Shown in pieces: positions 28,088 to 37,372 of a stretch of DNA of 64,000 nt (positions are counted from its first letter, which is position 1; each line of letters opens with the position of its first letter). Under the pieces are notes generated by a model that had not been told where the DNA came from, ran no database searches, and was given only the letters and a program-made list of their open reading frames with translations. This DNA is from Idiomarina sp. (GTDB lineage Bacteria > Pseudomonadota > Gammaproteobacteria > Enterobacterales > Alteromonadaceae), in assembly GCA_022565355.1 (NCBI GenBank), contig JAIUMU010000001.1, positions 1 to 64,000 of the forward strand, in the 5' to 3' direction. The position numbers and the translations under genes were made by a program.

Positions 28088-29584
28088 TTAATTCCTTTCT
28101 GCATCGCTAGCAGGCTGCTCGTGAGGTACGTTAAGCGCCGTTAATACAGGTAAAATGCGCGCAACTTTATCAAAGGTTTCTTGATATTCGGCAGAGGCTT
28201 CGGAATCAATTACAATGCCACCGCCAGCCCAGCAATGAATGCGCTGTTCGCTGCATACTAAGGTACGAATGGTAATGCTGGTATCGCTGCGGCCATGGCA
28301 GCTGAAATAGCCGATGGCGCCGCAATAAGCAGAGCGGCGATGGGGCTCCAATTCTTCGATAATTTCCATAGCGCGAATTTTCGGCGCTCCGGTAATTGAA
28401 CCACCAGGAAATGCAGCGGCTAGCAATGAAAACGGTGTTTCATTGGGCGCGAGTTGGCCCGTTACCGTACTTACCAAATGGTGTACTGCGTTGAAACTTT
28501 CAATTTTAAACAATTCTGGAACACTTACACTGCCGGGTGCGCATACGCGGCTGATATCATTGCGCAGTAAATCCACGATCATTAAGTTCTCTGCCTGATC
28601 TTTGGCTGAGCTTTGTAGCTGCTGGATTTGCAACTGATCTTCAGCAGCGTTTTGCCGCCGTGGCCGTGTACCTTTAATCGGCCGCGTGCTTACTTTACCA
28701 GCGCTGCTGGTTTGTAAAAAACGCTCCGGTGATACGCTTAAAATACTGCCATTAGGGATTTGCAAAAACGCTGAAAACGGCGCTTGGTTGGCACTGCGTA
28801 AAGCTTGATAAGCCTGCCACGGTGAGCCGCTATAGGTGGCACTGAAACGCTGCGCTAAGTTGATTTGATAGCAATCACCAGCTCTTAGGTATTCGTGTAC
28901 TTTGGCAATCCCTTGTTGATATTGCTGTGCGCTAAAGTTGCTTTGCCAAGGGCTGGTAAGTTGGAAGTTGGTTATTGCTGGCGCTGCGGTATTCGCAAAA
29001 GCCATTGGCTCACCGGCGGGATGAATGGCCACCGCCCGCTGCTCTTGATGATCAATAATGAGGGCGTGAAAATATAAACCAACGGCTAAATCGGCGATAT
29101 GAATATCGGCAAGCGCAGAACTTGGCAGTTGCTCTAACGTACGCCCGAGATCATAGCCAAATAAGCCTACAAAGCCGCCAACAAAAGGTAAATCACTGAA
29201 CTGGGCGGGTATTTGGGTAAGCGTTAATGTGGGCATCCACAAATTTAATAGCTGCAACGGGTTTAACGCTGTTGTGGCGATCTCTAGGGTATCATTCGCA
29301 GCGTTATCATTGGCGTGGTGAAATTCAATGTAGCTATGGGAATGCTCTACCCGAATGGTGGCATGTGGCTTGCGCACCAAAATATCGTAGCGGCTATTCG
29401 GATGCTGCGCCTGTGCGGAATCGAGCAACATGGCCCAAGGTTCATCAGCAAACTCGGCAAACACTGCGGGCGCATCCTGAAATTGCTGATAATCAAGTTC
29501 AGAAAATTGCAGGGTTGGCGCCGCCAAGTGGCTGGCGGGAAAACCAAACTGTGCCAATACAGATGCACTAGGCGGAACATTCAC
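28088..29584 (-). CDS. pabB: Aminodeoxychorismate synthase component I PabB
   Basis: Uses chorismate and ammonia from PabA to make 4-amino-4-deoxychorismate for folate. The 498-residue protein has the chorismate-binding domain in its C-terminal half, with STRPIKGTRPR (Lys at the PIKGT position marks PabB rather than anthranilate synthase), NLMIVDLLRND, FPGGSITGAPKIRAMEIIEELEPHRR and YCGAIGYFS. Start is GTG (29584) with AGGAG 8 nt upstream. PabA is not encoded nearby. First gene of pabB-nudL. Confidence 0.95.
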   Translation of the reverse strand: MNVPPSASVLAQFGFPASHLAAPTLQFSELDYQQFQDAPAVFAEFADEPWAMLLDSAQAQHPNSRYDILVRKPHATIRVEHSHSYIEFHHANDNAANDTLEIATTALNPLQLLNLWMPTLTLTQIPAQFSDLPFVGGFVGLFGYDLGRTLEQLPSSALADIHIADLAVGLYFHALIIDHQEQRAVAIHPAGEPMAFANTAAPAITNFQLTSPWQSNFSAQQYQQGIAKVHEYLRAGDCYQINLAQRFSATYSGSPWQAYQALRSANQAPFSAFLQIPNGSILSVSPERFLQTSSAGKVSTRPIKGTRPRRQNAAEDQLQIQQLQSSAKDQAENLMIVDLLRNDISRVCAPGSVSVPELFKIESFNAVHHLVSTVTGQLAPNETPFSLLAAAFPGGSITGAPKIRAMEIIEELEPHRRSAYCGAIGYFSCHGRSDTSITIRTLVCSEQRIHCWAGGGIVIDSEASAEYQETFDKVARILPVLTALNVPHEQPASDAERN

Positions 29585-29695
29585 CGAAAAATCTCCTATC
29601 TACAAAACCCGCATACAGTGGCGGTGAGTGGCATAAGAGAGTATCATATCCAGCGATTTTCAGCACAGTATTCAATAGCCTGAATGAGGTTCGGC

Positions 29696-31207
29696 ATGGC
29701 GACAATTCGACAGCAAGATTTTATTGATAGCATTGAAGATGCACTCCAGTTTATTTCCTATTATCACCCACTAGATTTCGTGAATGCGTTAGCAGAAGCG
29801 CATGAGAAAGAGCAAAGCGAAGCGGCCAAAAACGCAATTGCGCAAATGCTAGTGAATTCACGGATGTCGGCACAAGGGCATCGGCCGCTTTGCCAAGATA
29901 CCGGTATTGTTACCTGCTTCGTAAAAGTGGGCATGGATGTGCAGTGGGATAAAACCAATATGACCATTCAAGAAATGGTTGATGAAGGTACTCGCCGCGC
30001 CTATCTAAATCCAGATAACCCGCTACGTGCATCTATTGTTGCCGATCCTGCTGGCGCCCGCAAAAACACCAAAGATAATACGCCGGCCGTGGTGTACATC
30101 GATATGGTTCCGGGTGCTGAAATTGAAGTGGCGATTGCTGCAAAAGGTGGCGGTTCTGAGAACAAAACCAAGATGGTTATGCTAAACCCCAGTGATTCGA
30201 TTGCCGATTGGGTAGTGGACATGTTGCCGAAAATGGGTGCTGGCTGGTGCCCGCCGGGAATGCTCGGCATTGGTATTGGCGGCACTGCGGAAAAATCAGC
30301 GGTATTAGCGAAAGAAGCATTGATGGACCCCGTGGATATTCATGAACTTATTGCCCGTGGCCCAGAAACGGCGGAAGAAGAGCTGCGCTTAGAGATTTAC
30401 GATCGGGTAAATAAATTAGGGATCGGCGCGCAAGGCTTGGGTGGCTTAACTACAGTAGTAGATGTGAAAATTAAATCACTACCTACCCACGCGGCCTCAA
30501 AACCGGTAACCATGATCCCGAATTGCGCAGCTACGCGCCATGTGCACTTCCACCTAGATGGCAGCGGCCCAGCAGAGTTGCAACCACCAAAACTAGAAGA
30601 TTGGCCGGATATTACCTTTGAAGTAGGGGATAACGCGCGCCGCGTTAACCTGGATACCCTTACCGCCGCAGATGTGCGGGAGTGGAAGATGGGTGAAACG
30701 GTATTGTTGAGCGGAAAACTGCTTACTGGCCGCGATGCAGCGCATAAGCGAATTAAAGACATGCTCGATAACGGTGAGCCGTTGCCCGTAGATTTCAGCA
30801 ACAAATTCATTTACTACGTAGGCCCGGTTGATCCGGTAGGCGACGAAGTAGTAGGCCCAGCAGGCCCAACTACAGCAACCCGCATGGATAAATTTACCGA
30901 TTTAATGCTGGAAAAATCAGGCATCATCGGCATGATTGGTAAGGCTGAACGAGGGCAAGCAACGGTAGCCAGTATTGCCGAGCATAAAGCGGTGTACTTG
31001 ATGGCTGTTGGCGGCGCCGCATATTTAGTAGCGAAAGCGATTAAAAAAGCGGAAGTGGTGGCATTTGCCGATTTAGGTATGGAAGCTATTTACGAGTTTG
31101 AAGTAGAAGATATGCCAGTTACCGTAGCGGTAGATAGCGATGGTAACAATGCTCATGAATCGGGCCCCGCAATATGGCAAGTTAAAATAGCGGAAATGGA
31201 TGCTTAA
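29696..31207 (+). CDS. fumA: Class I fumarate hydratase
   Basis: [4Fe-4S] fumarase interconverting fumarate and malate in the TCA cycle. The 503-residue protein contains RPLCQDTGIVTCFVKVG, an early cluster cysteine, KGGGSENKTK, PPGMLGIGIGGTAEKSA, MIPNCAATRHVHFHLDGSG and GPTTATRMDKFTDLMLEKSG. An upstream ATG at 29684 lies in the sequence TGAGGTTCGGC that forms the ribosome site for the ATG at 29696, so the later start is preferred. rmuC starts directly after its stop with no gap. Oxygen-sensitive class I enzyme; no class II fumC is seen here. Confidence 0.95.
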   Translation: MATIRQQDFIDSIEDALQFISYYHPLDFVNALAEAHEKEQSEAAKNAIAQMLVNSRMSAQGHRPLCQDTGIVTCFVKVGMDVQWDKTNMTIQEMVDEGTRRAYLNPDNPLRASIVADPAGARKNTKDNTPAVVYIDMVPGAEIEVAIAAKGGGSENKTKMVMLNPSDSIADWVVDMLPKMGAGWCPPGMLGIGIGGTAEKSAVLAKEALMDPVDIHELIARGPETAEEELRLEIYDRVNKLGIGAQGLGGLTTVVDVKIKSLPTHAASKPVTMIPNCAATRHVHFHLDGSGPAELQPPKLEDWPDITFEVGDNARRVNLDTLTAADVREWKMGETVLLSGKLLTGRDAAHKRIKDMLDNGEPLPVDFSNKFIYYVGPVDPVGDEVVGPAGPTTATRMDKFTDLMLEKSGIIGMIGKAERGQATVASIAEHKAVYLMAVGGAAYLVAKAIKKAEVVAFADLGMEAIYEFEVEDMPVTVAVDSDGNNAHESGPAIWQVKIAEMDA

Positions 31208-32422
31208 ATGATTGAATGGTTGGCCATCGGCACGGTGGCGGGTATTGCGTTAGGTTGCTTGATTACCTTTTTGGTAATGCGCAGTGCCGCCCGCCGTGAG
31301 CAACACTTTATGGACGAAAAGTTGCAGCTATTGCAGCGCAGTGAAGCGCGTTTGCAAACTGAGTTCGAGAACTTGGCCAACCGTATTTTTGAGCAGAAAA
31401 CGTCGGCGCTCGAGCAGCGCCAAGAGCGTTCGCTGGCAAGCACGTTAAATCCGCTAAATAAGCAGCTAGAAGGCTTTCGCCAGCAAATTGCTCAGCAATT
31501 TAGTGATGAAACCAAACAGCGCAGTAGTTTACAGCAAGAAATTCTTAGCCTACGCCAACTGAACCAGCAAATGTCGGCGGAAGCTGAAGCGCTTACCCGT
31601 GCGCTTAAAGGAGATACCCGCCAACAAGGCGCTTGGGGGGAAGTAGTGCTGGAGCGGATTTTGCAGCAATCAGGCTTACGTGAGGGCTATGAGTACACCA
31701 CGCAAACCCAACATCGCAATGATGATGGCAAGCGCTATCGGCCCGATGTGATTGTGCATCTGCCACAAGATAAAGATGTGATTATCGATTCGAAAGTATC
31801 CTTATCGGCTTATGAGCGTTACTTTAATGCGGATACGGATATTCTGCGTGAACAAGCGTTAAACGAGCATGTAACTTCGTTACGGAATCATATTCGTGAC
31901 CTTGGCAAAAAGAGTTATCAGCAGCTTGAAGGGGTGCGCACCTTAGATTACGTGTTGCTCTTTGTGCCCATTGAGCCGGCCTTTTTGCTCGCGGTAGATC
32001 GCGATCCGAGCCTTATTAAACAGGCGCTCGACCAGCATATTATGCTGGTAAGCCCAACTAATTTGCTGGTGGCACTGCGCACAGTAAATAATATTTGGCA
32101 GTATGAGCAACAGAATGAAAACGCGCAAAAAATTGCCCGTGATGCGGCACGTTTATACGATAAATTTGTTGGCTTCGTTGAAGATCTCGATAAAGTGGGC
32201 AGTGCTATTGAAAGTAGCAATAAGCATTTAAGTGCCGCTATGAATAAGCTCAGTACTGGCCGCGGTAGCTTGGTGAGCAGAGTAGAGAAGTTTCGCGAGC
32301 TTGGCGTGCAACCTAGCAAACGTATTGCTCGCGAATTGTTAAATGATGAAATGAACGACGACGATCATAAGCAAGACACCACAGCAGATAGTGATAACAA
32401 CAGCTCCAAAACCTCGGGTTAA
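31208..32422 (+). CDS. rmuC: DNA recombination protein RmuC
   Basis: 404-residue protein with one N-terminal membrane segment (about 2-24), a long coiled coil (about 28-135) and the RmuC nuclease-like domain. The latter includes GAWGEVVLERILQQSGLREG, RPDVIVHLP, DVIIDSKVSLSAYERYF and YVLLFVPIEPAF. It limits inversions at short inverted repeats in E. coli. Its ATG follows the fumarase stop directly, so expression is likely coupled to fumA. Its stop shares TTAA with the convergent gene. Confidence 0.95.
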   Translation: MIEWLAIGTVAGIALGCLITFLVMRSAARREQHFMDEKLQLLQRSEARLQTEFENLANRIFEQKTSALEQRQERSLASTLNPLNKQLEGFRQQIAQQFSDETKQRSSLQQEILSLRQLNQQMSAEAEALTRALKGDTRQQGAWGEVVLERILQQSGLREGYEYTTQTQHRNDDGKRYRPDVIVHLPQDKDVIIDSKVSLSAYERYFNADTDILREQALNEHVTSLRNHIRDLGKKSYQQLEGVRTLDYVLLFVPIEPAFLLAVDRDPSLIKQALDQHIMLVSPTNLLVALRTVNNIWQYEQQNENAQKIARDAARLYDKFVGFVEDLDKVGSAIESSNKHLSAAMNKLSTGRGSLVSRVEKFRELGVQPSKRIARELLNDEMNDDDHKQDTTADSDNNSSKTSG

Positions 32423-32892
32423 GCACTGCTCGCAGCTTCCTTCAGTAATTTACTAAGCCGAGTAGCTTGAGGCTGCTTACCTACACAACGCACAAACCCC
32501 ACCCAAATGTGTTCACGATGCGGTACTGCGGCTTTAGCCTGCAGAAACTCTGCCAGCGGTAATAAGCAATAACGTAAATGATGGTGATTATGAGCAACAG
32601 TTACATCCAGCTGAAATGCACGCTGTTCAACGAACAACGATTGCGATAATAGTTCGCGTTGCTCTGGTTGATACCATTGCAAGAACTGCTTGATATTAAA
32701 CATTAGGTTTTGGGTACAAAATTCGCTGTGCAATTTTGCCGCAATCCGATTCCAATACACTTTATTTTGCTCAGGCAAAACCATTACGAAACCAATATTT
32801 TCAATGTGCTGACTGCGTTGGTACCCCTGCAAAGGATGCTTCACCTTTTCTGGGCATGGATTTGCAGCGCTTTTAAGAAGCGTATAGTTCAT
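32419..32892 (-). CDS. Uncharacterised 157-residue cytosolic protein, possibly PAS-like
   Basis: Not recognised. It has no signal or membrane segment and is rich in Gln and His. The middle (about 33-150) has a PAS-like order: GFVMVLPEQNKVYWNRIAA, then FLQWYQPEQRELLSQSLF, a HNHHHLRYCLL strand and a final WVGFVRCVG strand. The resemblance is weak and by eye only. Start ATG has GGAGG 6 nt upstream, one of the strongest ribosome sites in the window, supporting a real gene. Convergent with rmuC, stops sharing TTAA. Confidence 0.7.
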   Translation of the reverse strand: MNYTLLKSAANPCPEKVKHPLQGYQRSQHIENIGFVMVLPEQNKVYWNRIAAKLHSEFCTQNLMFNIKQFLQWYQPEQRELLSQSLFVEQRAFQLDVTVAHNHHHLRYCLLPLAEFLQAKAAVPHREHIWVGFVRCVGKQPQATRLSKLLKEAASSA

Positions 32893-33037
32893 AAACTACC
32901 TCCGTGTAGTATAAAAACATCAGTATGCAGAATTGGGCCTAGGGATAGGCTCAATATGAATCAAGAGTATGCTTGAAAATTGCCAATTTAGGCAGTGACG
33001 CGGAGAGAGTTACGCGATTGCGCACACGCATCGAGCG

Positions 33038-33571
33038 CTAGAAGTTCACCCCTACGGTGAGCATTACGCCCGACACGCCAAACAGGGTCATTTCCGCAAA
33101 GCCACGCCGATATTGCGCACCTAACATGGGTACCACTGCAGGTGCGATACCGAGTTGGTTAAAGGGGATTTTATACTGATACTCGCCACGATAGCCATGA
33201 ATAAAGCCAGCGGTAAGCTTGCCGTAAGTTTGCAACTCACCATAACGCACAAGGTTTTGGCGGATACCGCCGTAAGCATAAATTGTTTTTTGGCCAAATG
33301 AGTTGCGGAACCACGCAGCGCCTAGCAAAGGCCGAGCGTAATCGAACGCTTCGTTATAACCTTGATACTTACTTTCTGGTAAACGCTCACCATACAGCTC
33401 GAAGCCAATAAGATTTTGGTTATTGTTGTGCTCTGGTTTGGGGTTGAAGTGGGTGGTCCATAAAGAGGTTTGCACTTGAAAATAGAATTCTTCACCCGGG
33501 GCCGCTTGTGCACCAGTGCTAGAAAAAATATATGCGAGAGCAATCACTAATGCACTGCGAATGAAAGACAT
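33038..33571 (-). CDS. Small outer membrane beta-barrel-like protein of unknown function
   Basis: 177 residues with a clear signal peptide (MSFIRSALVIALAYIFSSTGAQA). The mature part has alternating hydrophobic strands and ends in VMLTVGVNF, a C-terminal Phe signature of outer membrane barrels. Blocks such as HFNPKPEHNNNQNLIGFELY, FRNSFGQKTIYAYGG and GKLTAGFIHGYRGEYQYKIPFN recall a family of small barrels in gammaproteobacteria often mislabelled as glycerol-3-phosphate transporters; a PagP-like fold is possible. ATG at 33571 with AAAGG upstream is preferred over an ATG 11 codons earlier. Substrate unknown. Confidence 0.72.
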   Translation of the reverse strand: MSFIRSALVIALAYIFSSTGAQAAPGEEFYFQVQTSLWTTHFNPKPEHNNNQNLIGFELYGERLPESKYQGYNEAFDYARPLLGAAWFRNSFGQKTIYAYGGIRQNLVRYGELQTYGKLTAGFIHGYRGEYQYKIPFNQLGIAPAVVPMLGAQYRRGFAEMTLFGVSGVMLTVGVNF

Positions 33572-33698
33572 ACAACACCTTTTATGGAGATCTGACCAGA
33601 TCATACGGGTATTTTAACAATCATCAATATAATTTCTGTAAGGATTTGGATCAGATATTGTTGATTCGTGCGCTAGCCATTACACTGATTTGATAGTT

Positions 33699-33728
33699 TA
33701 ATAGGTAGTAATGCTTTGATACCTATTA
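33699..33728. promoter_or_regulatory. 9-bp inverted repeat upstream of smc
   Basis: TAATAGGTA (33699-33707) and TACCTATTA (33720-33728) are exact inverse complements with a 12-bp spacer, so half-site centres are 21 bp (two turns) apart. It lies about 90 bp before the smc ATG in a 246-bp gap between divergent genes. It could be an operator for a dimeric repressor or an RNA hairpin; no T tract follows. Confidence 0.4.
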
Positions 33729-33817
33729 GGTTAGGTAAGCAAATTAGCAATGAACATCATGAATCGTGCACAACAATAACGAGAGTGGCAGAATAATAAC
33801 TAGCCCAAAACGAGCCG

Positions 33818-36800
33818 ATGCGATTAAAACATATAAAGCTAGCAGGCTTTAAATCATTTGTAGATCCAACGAAAATCGCTTTCCCTGAGCAGATGACCTG
33901 CATCGTGGGGCCGAATGGCTGTGGAAAATCGAATGTAATTGATGCAGTGCGCTGGGTGTTGGGTGAAAGTTCCGCAAAAAACTTGCGTGGCGATGCCATG
34001 ACCGATGTCATTTTCAACGGTTCCCAATCACGCAAACCTGTTTCGCAAGCCAGTGTTGAGCTCGTGTTTGATAATACCTCGGGACGAGTGCAAGGCGAAT
34101 TTGCCAGCTTCAATGAGATTTCCGTAAAGCGCATTGTTACGCGTGATGGCCAATCGATTTACATGCTGAATGGCAGCAAATGCCGGCGTAGAGATATTAC
34201 CGATTTGTTTTTGGGTACCGGCTTGGGGCCGCGCAGCTATGCGATTATTGAGCAAGGTATGATTTCGCGGCTGATTGAATCGCGGCCACAAGAGCTAAGA
34301 GTGTTTATTGAAGAAGCGGCGGGTATTTCCCGTTATAAAGAGCGCCGCAAAGAAACTGAAAGCCGCATGAATCGCACGCGCGATAACTTAGATCGGCTTA
34401 CCGATGTACGTGAAGAGCTAGGCACCCAATTAGCGAAATTGCAGCGCCAAGCCGCCGCCGCAAAGCGCTACCAAACATTGAAAGCGGAAGAGCGGGAATT
34501 GCGTGCTCAGTTACAAGCGTTGCGCTGGAATCAATATCAGCAGCAATGCGATCGGCTGGAATTAAAAGTACAAACCGAAGAAGCTGAGTTACAAAAGTGG
34601 GTAGCTGAACAGCGCGGCAGTGAACGCGGGCAAACCGAACTTCGTGAGCAAGAAGCAGAACTGAAGCAACGGGTTGATACCGAGCAACAACAGTTTTATC
34701 GGGTGAACACCGAAATCACCAAACTGGAACAACAAATTCAGCATACGCGGCAGTTGCATCAGCAACGCCAGCGTCAGCGCGATGAACTTAGCGCGCAAAT
34801 AGCGCAGCTGCAGGAACAGGCTAACAGCGATCAACTTGAACATGCAGAGCTCCTGGCGCAGCAAGAAGAACTGCAAGATGCACATGAGCTTGCCCGAGAG
34901 CAGCAGGCCATGGCGGAAGTGGCTCGAGATGATGCCGAACATGCGTATCATGAGTGGCAAGAACAGAGCCAGCGTATTCGTGAGCAAATGAACGAACAGC
35001 AGCAAAAGATTTCCATTGCGGAAGCCGATGAGCGGGCCATTCATGATTTGCTGCAGCGGCTCCAGGCTCGTTTGCAAGTGGTGGGTGCTGAGCTGGCTGA
35101 TTTGCCAACAGCGGATAGCAGCAGTATTGAGGCACTACAGCAGGTGGTGCAACAAGCGGCTAATGATTTGCAAGAGCAACAGCAGTATTTGAGTGCGCTG
35201 GAAGCGGAACATCGGCAACTTATTGAGCAACAGCAAGCAGGTAACACTAGGTTGGCCAACAGCCAGCAGCAGATGCAACAGCATAGTGGCCGTATCGCCG
35301 CCCTAGAACAATTATTGGCGAGCCGCAGTAGTACCAACAATAGCGCGGAGAGCGAACAAGGGCTGAGTGAATTTGGTAGTGTTCTCGGCACCTTACGTGA
35401 GCTATTGCAGGTTCCAGAACAATGGCGCTCTGCGGTAGAGGCGGTGTTGCTGCCATGGCTGCATTTACCGGTGCTGGATCGAGCGAAAAACGACGCGGCG
35501 GCATCAACATTAGCACTGCCAACGGATGTTGCTGGGCTTACCTTGCGCGTATCGGCAAGTACTGCGCAGGCGGCGCCATTATCAACTAGTTTAGCGGCGC
35601 AACAAAGCGCAACCCAGCAGGTGAGTGGAGCACAAGAACAAGGGCCTGGATTAACGAAGTTACCCTTGCTTGAACAGATTTTGTTAGCTGATGATCACGC
35701 TGAGGCTGAACAATGGTTGCATGAGCATACGCATGTTTTTGCCGTAGCGGTTGCGAATGGTGGCGTAGTTGGCCGAGGCTGGCAGCTGCAAGCGATAGCA
35801 GCAGAAGATTCGGAGCTAGCTTGGCAGCAGCAATTGCAAGAATTACAGGTGTTGGAACAGGCTGCACAAGCAGCGGTAGCGGAGCAGCAGCAAGAGTTGC
35901 AGCGTGTTGTAGCCGCTCTTGAAGAGCAGGAACAACGTATTGTAAACCAGCGTGAAGCTACTGCCGCTGCTCGAGAACAGCTGGTTCGGCAACAAGAACG
36001 CAGTGAAGCGCAGCAACGGGAATTACAGCAACACAATGCGCGCATGGAAAAGTTATCTGCAGAGCAGCTGGAATTGAATGAACAGCTAGAACAGCAAGAG
36101 GAACGTTTGTTGTTAGTGGCTGAGCAATTGGCGGATGCGCGCGAGCAAAAAGCGGAATTTGCACCACTACAAGAACAACAGCAGCAGGCCGGCGAGCAGT
36201 TCGCGGCAGTTCGGCAACAATCACAACGTGAGCTGCAAGCATGTCAGCAGCGTGTGCATGAAGCACAATTGCAGTTATCACAATTGCAAAGCAGGTTGCA
36301 GCACTTGCAACAAGTACAGGAACGAAATCAGTTGCAGCAGCAAAGCTTAACGCAACGGCTGGATGAATTGGCTATTGATGATGAAGATTCGAGTACCGAT
36401 GAGTTAGAAGAAACGTTAGCGCAACAGCTGATGATCCGTGAAGAGGTTGAGGTGGTACTTACCGATCTGCGGGAGCAATTGGCGGGAGTTTCTGAACAGT
36501 TAGCCATTTTGAATCAAGGCCAAGGTGCGGTTTTGGAGCAAATTGCGCGTCAGCAAGAGCGTGTGCAGGCGGAAAAAATGGAGTTGGCTGCAGCACGTGA
36601 GCGTGGGCATGCCTTACTAGATGCGTTGCAGGAAATGAATGTATCGCTAAAATCAGTATTGGCAACCATGCCAGAAGATGCGGAAGAAAAGCGTTGGCAA
36701 CAGCGGCTTGATGATACTAGCCGCAAAGTACAGCAACTGGGAGCAATTAACTTAGCAGCACTCGAAGAAGTAGAGGTGCAAGCCGAACGCAAAGCCTATT

Positions 36801-37351
36801 TAGATGCACAGCATGAAGATTTGATGGCATCCTTAACTACCCTTGAAGATGCGATTAAGAAGATTGATCGGGAAACACGCCAGCGCTTCAAGGCCACTTA
36901 TGATCAAGTAAATTTAGATTTGCAGCGGCTATTCCCGAAAGTTTTTGGTGGTGGCCAAGCATATTTAGATCTAACAGGCGATGATTTGTTGGAAACCGGT
37001 GTTACTATTATGGCGCGCCCTCCGGGTAAGAAAAATAGTACCATTCACCTGCTTTCGGGTGGCGAGAAGGCGTTAACAGCATTGGCGCTAGTATTTGCAA
37101 TATTTAGATTAAATCCTGCTCCATTCTGTTTGCTGGATGAGGTAGATGCACCATTAGATGATGTGAACGTAGGCCGGTTTTGCCGTTTGGTGCAAGAAAT
37201 GTCAGAATCAGTGCAGTTTATTTATATAAGCCACAATAAAATTGCGATGGAAATGGCTACCCACCTTGCGGGTGTAACCATGCAAGAGCCAGGTGTTTCG
37301 CGCTTAGTTGCGGTAGATGTTGAAGAAGCATTGGCATTAGCCGATGCTTAA
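33818..37351 (+). CDS. smc: Chromosome segregation ATPase SMC
   Basis: 1177-residue SMC ATPase that organises and segregates the chromosome. The N-terminal head begins MRLKHIKLAGFKSFVDPTKI with Walker A GPNGCGKSN (31-39). Two long coiled coils flank a hinge region at about 515-660. The C-terminal head has signature LLSGGEKALTALAL and Walker B FCLLDEVDAPLDD. The coiled coils are exceptionally rich in Gln, and the hinge holds an Ala/Ser/Gln-rich insertion (about 578-610). The ATG has no strong ribosome site, but the N-terminus is canonical. smc-zipA-ligA is the order also found in Pseudomonas. It is not MukB. Confidence 0.95.
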   Translation: MRLKHIKLAGFKSFVDPTKIAFPEQMTCIVGPNGCGKSNVIDAVRWVLGESSAKNLRGDAMTDVIFNGSQSRKPVSQASVELVFDNTSGRVQGEFASFNEISVKRIVTRDGQSIYMLNGSKCRRRDITDLFLGTGLGPRSYAIIEQGMISRLIESRPQELRVFIEEAAGISRYKERRKETESRMNRTRDNLDRLTDVREELGTQLAKLQRQAAAAKRYQTLKAEERELRAQLQALRWNQYQQQCDRLELKVQTEEAELQKWVAEQRGSERGQTELREQEAELKQRVDTEQQQFYRVNTEITKLEQQIQHTRQLHQQRQRQRDELSAQIAQLQEQANSDQLEHAELLAQQEELQDAHELAREQQAMAEVARDDAEHAYHEWQEQSQRIREQMNEQQQKISIAEADERAIHDLLQRLQARLQVVGAELADLPTADSSSIEALQQVVQQAANDLQEQQQYLSALEAEHRQLIEQQQAGNTRLANSQQQMQQHSGRIAALEQLLASRSSTNNSAESEQGLSEFGSVLGTLRELLQVPEQWRSAVEAVLLPWLHLPVLDRAKNDAAASTLALPTDVAGLTLRVSASTAQAAPLSTSLAAQQSATQQVSGAQEQGPGLTKLPLLEQILLADDHAEAEQWLHEHTHVFAVAVANGGVVGRGWQLQAIAAEDSELAWQQQLQELQVLEQAAQAAVAEQQQELQRVVAALEEQEQRIVNQREATAAAREQLVRQQERSEAQQRELQQHNARMEKLSAEQLELNEQLEQQEERLLLVAEQLADAREQKAEFAPLQEQQQQAGEQFAAVRQQSQRELQACQQRVHEAQLQLSQLQSRLQHLQQVQERNQLQQQSLTQRLDELAIDDEDSSTDELEETLAQQLMIREEVEVVLTDLREQLAGVSEQLAILNQGQGAVLEQIARQQERVQAEKMELAAARERGHALLDALQEMNVSLKSVLATMPEDAEEKRWQQRLDDTSRKVQQLGAINLAALEEVEVQAERKAYLDAQHEDLMASLTTLEDAIKKIDRETRQRFKATYDQVNLDLQRLFPKVFGGGQAYLDLTGDDLLETGVTIMARPPGKKNSTIHLLSGGEKALTALALVFAIFRLNPAPFCLLDEVDAPLDDVNVGRFCRLVQEMSESVQFIYISHNKIAMEMATHLAGVTMQEPGVSRLVAVDVEEALALADA

Positions 37352-37372
37352 CGGAAATAGGTAGAAGCAGCG

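Noticed and set aside
29315-29683. 122-residue plus-strand frame ending just before the fumarase gene
   Set aside because: Mostly antisense to the pabB N-terminus, very basic and Cys-rich, no ribosome site.
34589-36281. Several minus-strand frames of 90-160 residues within smc
   Set aside because: By-products of CAG/CAA-rich coiled-coil codons; Leu/Cys/Ala repeats with no known domain.
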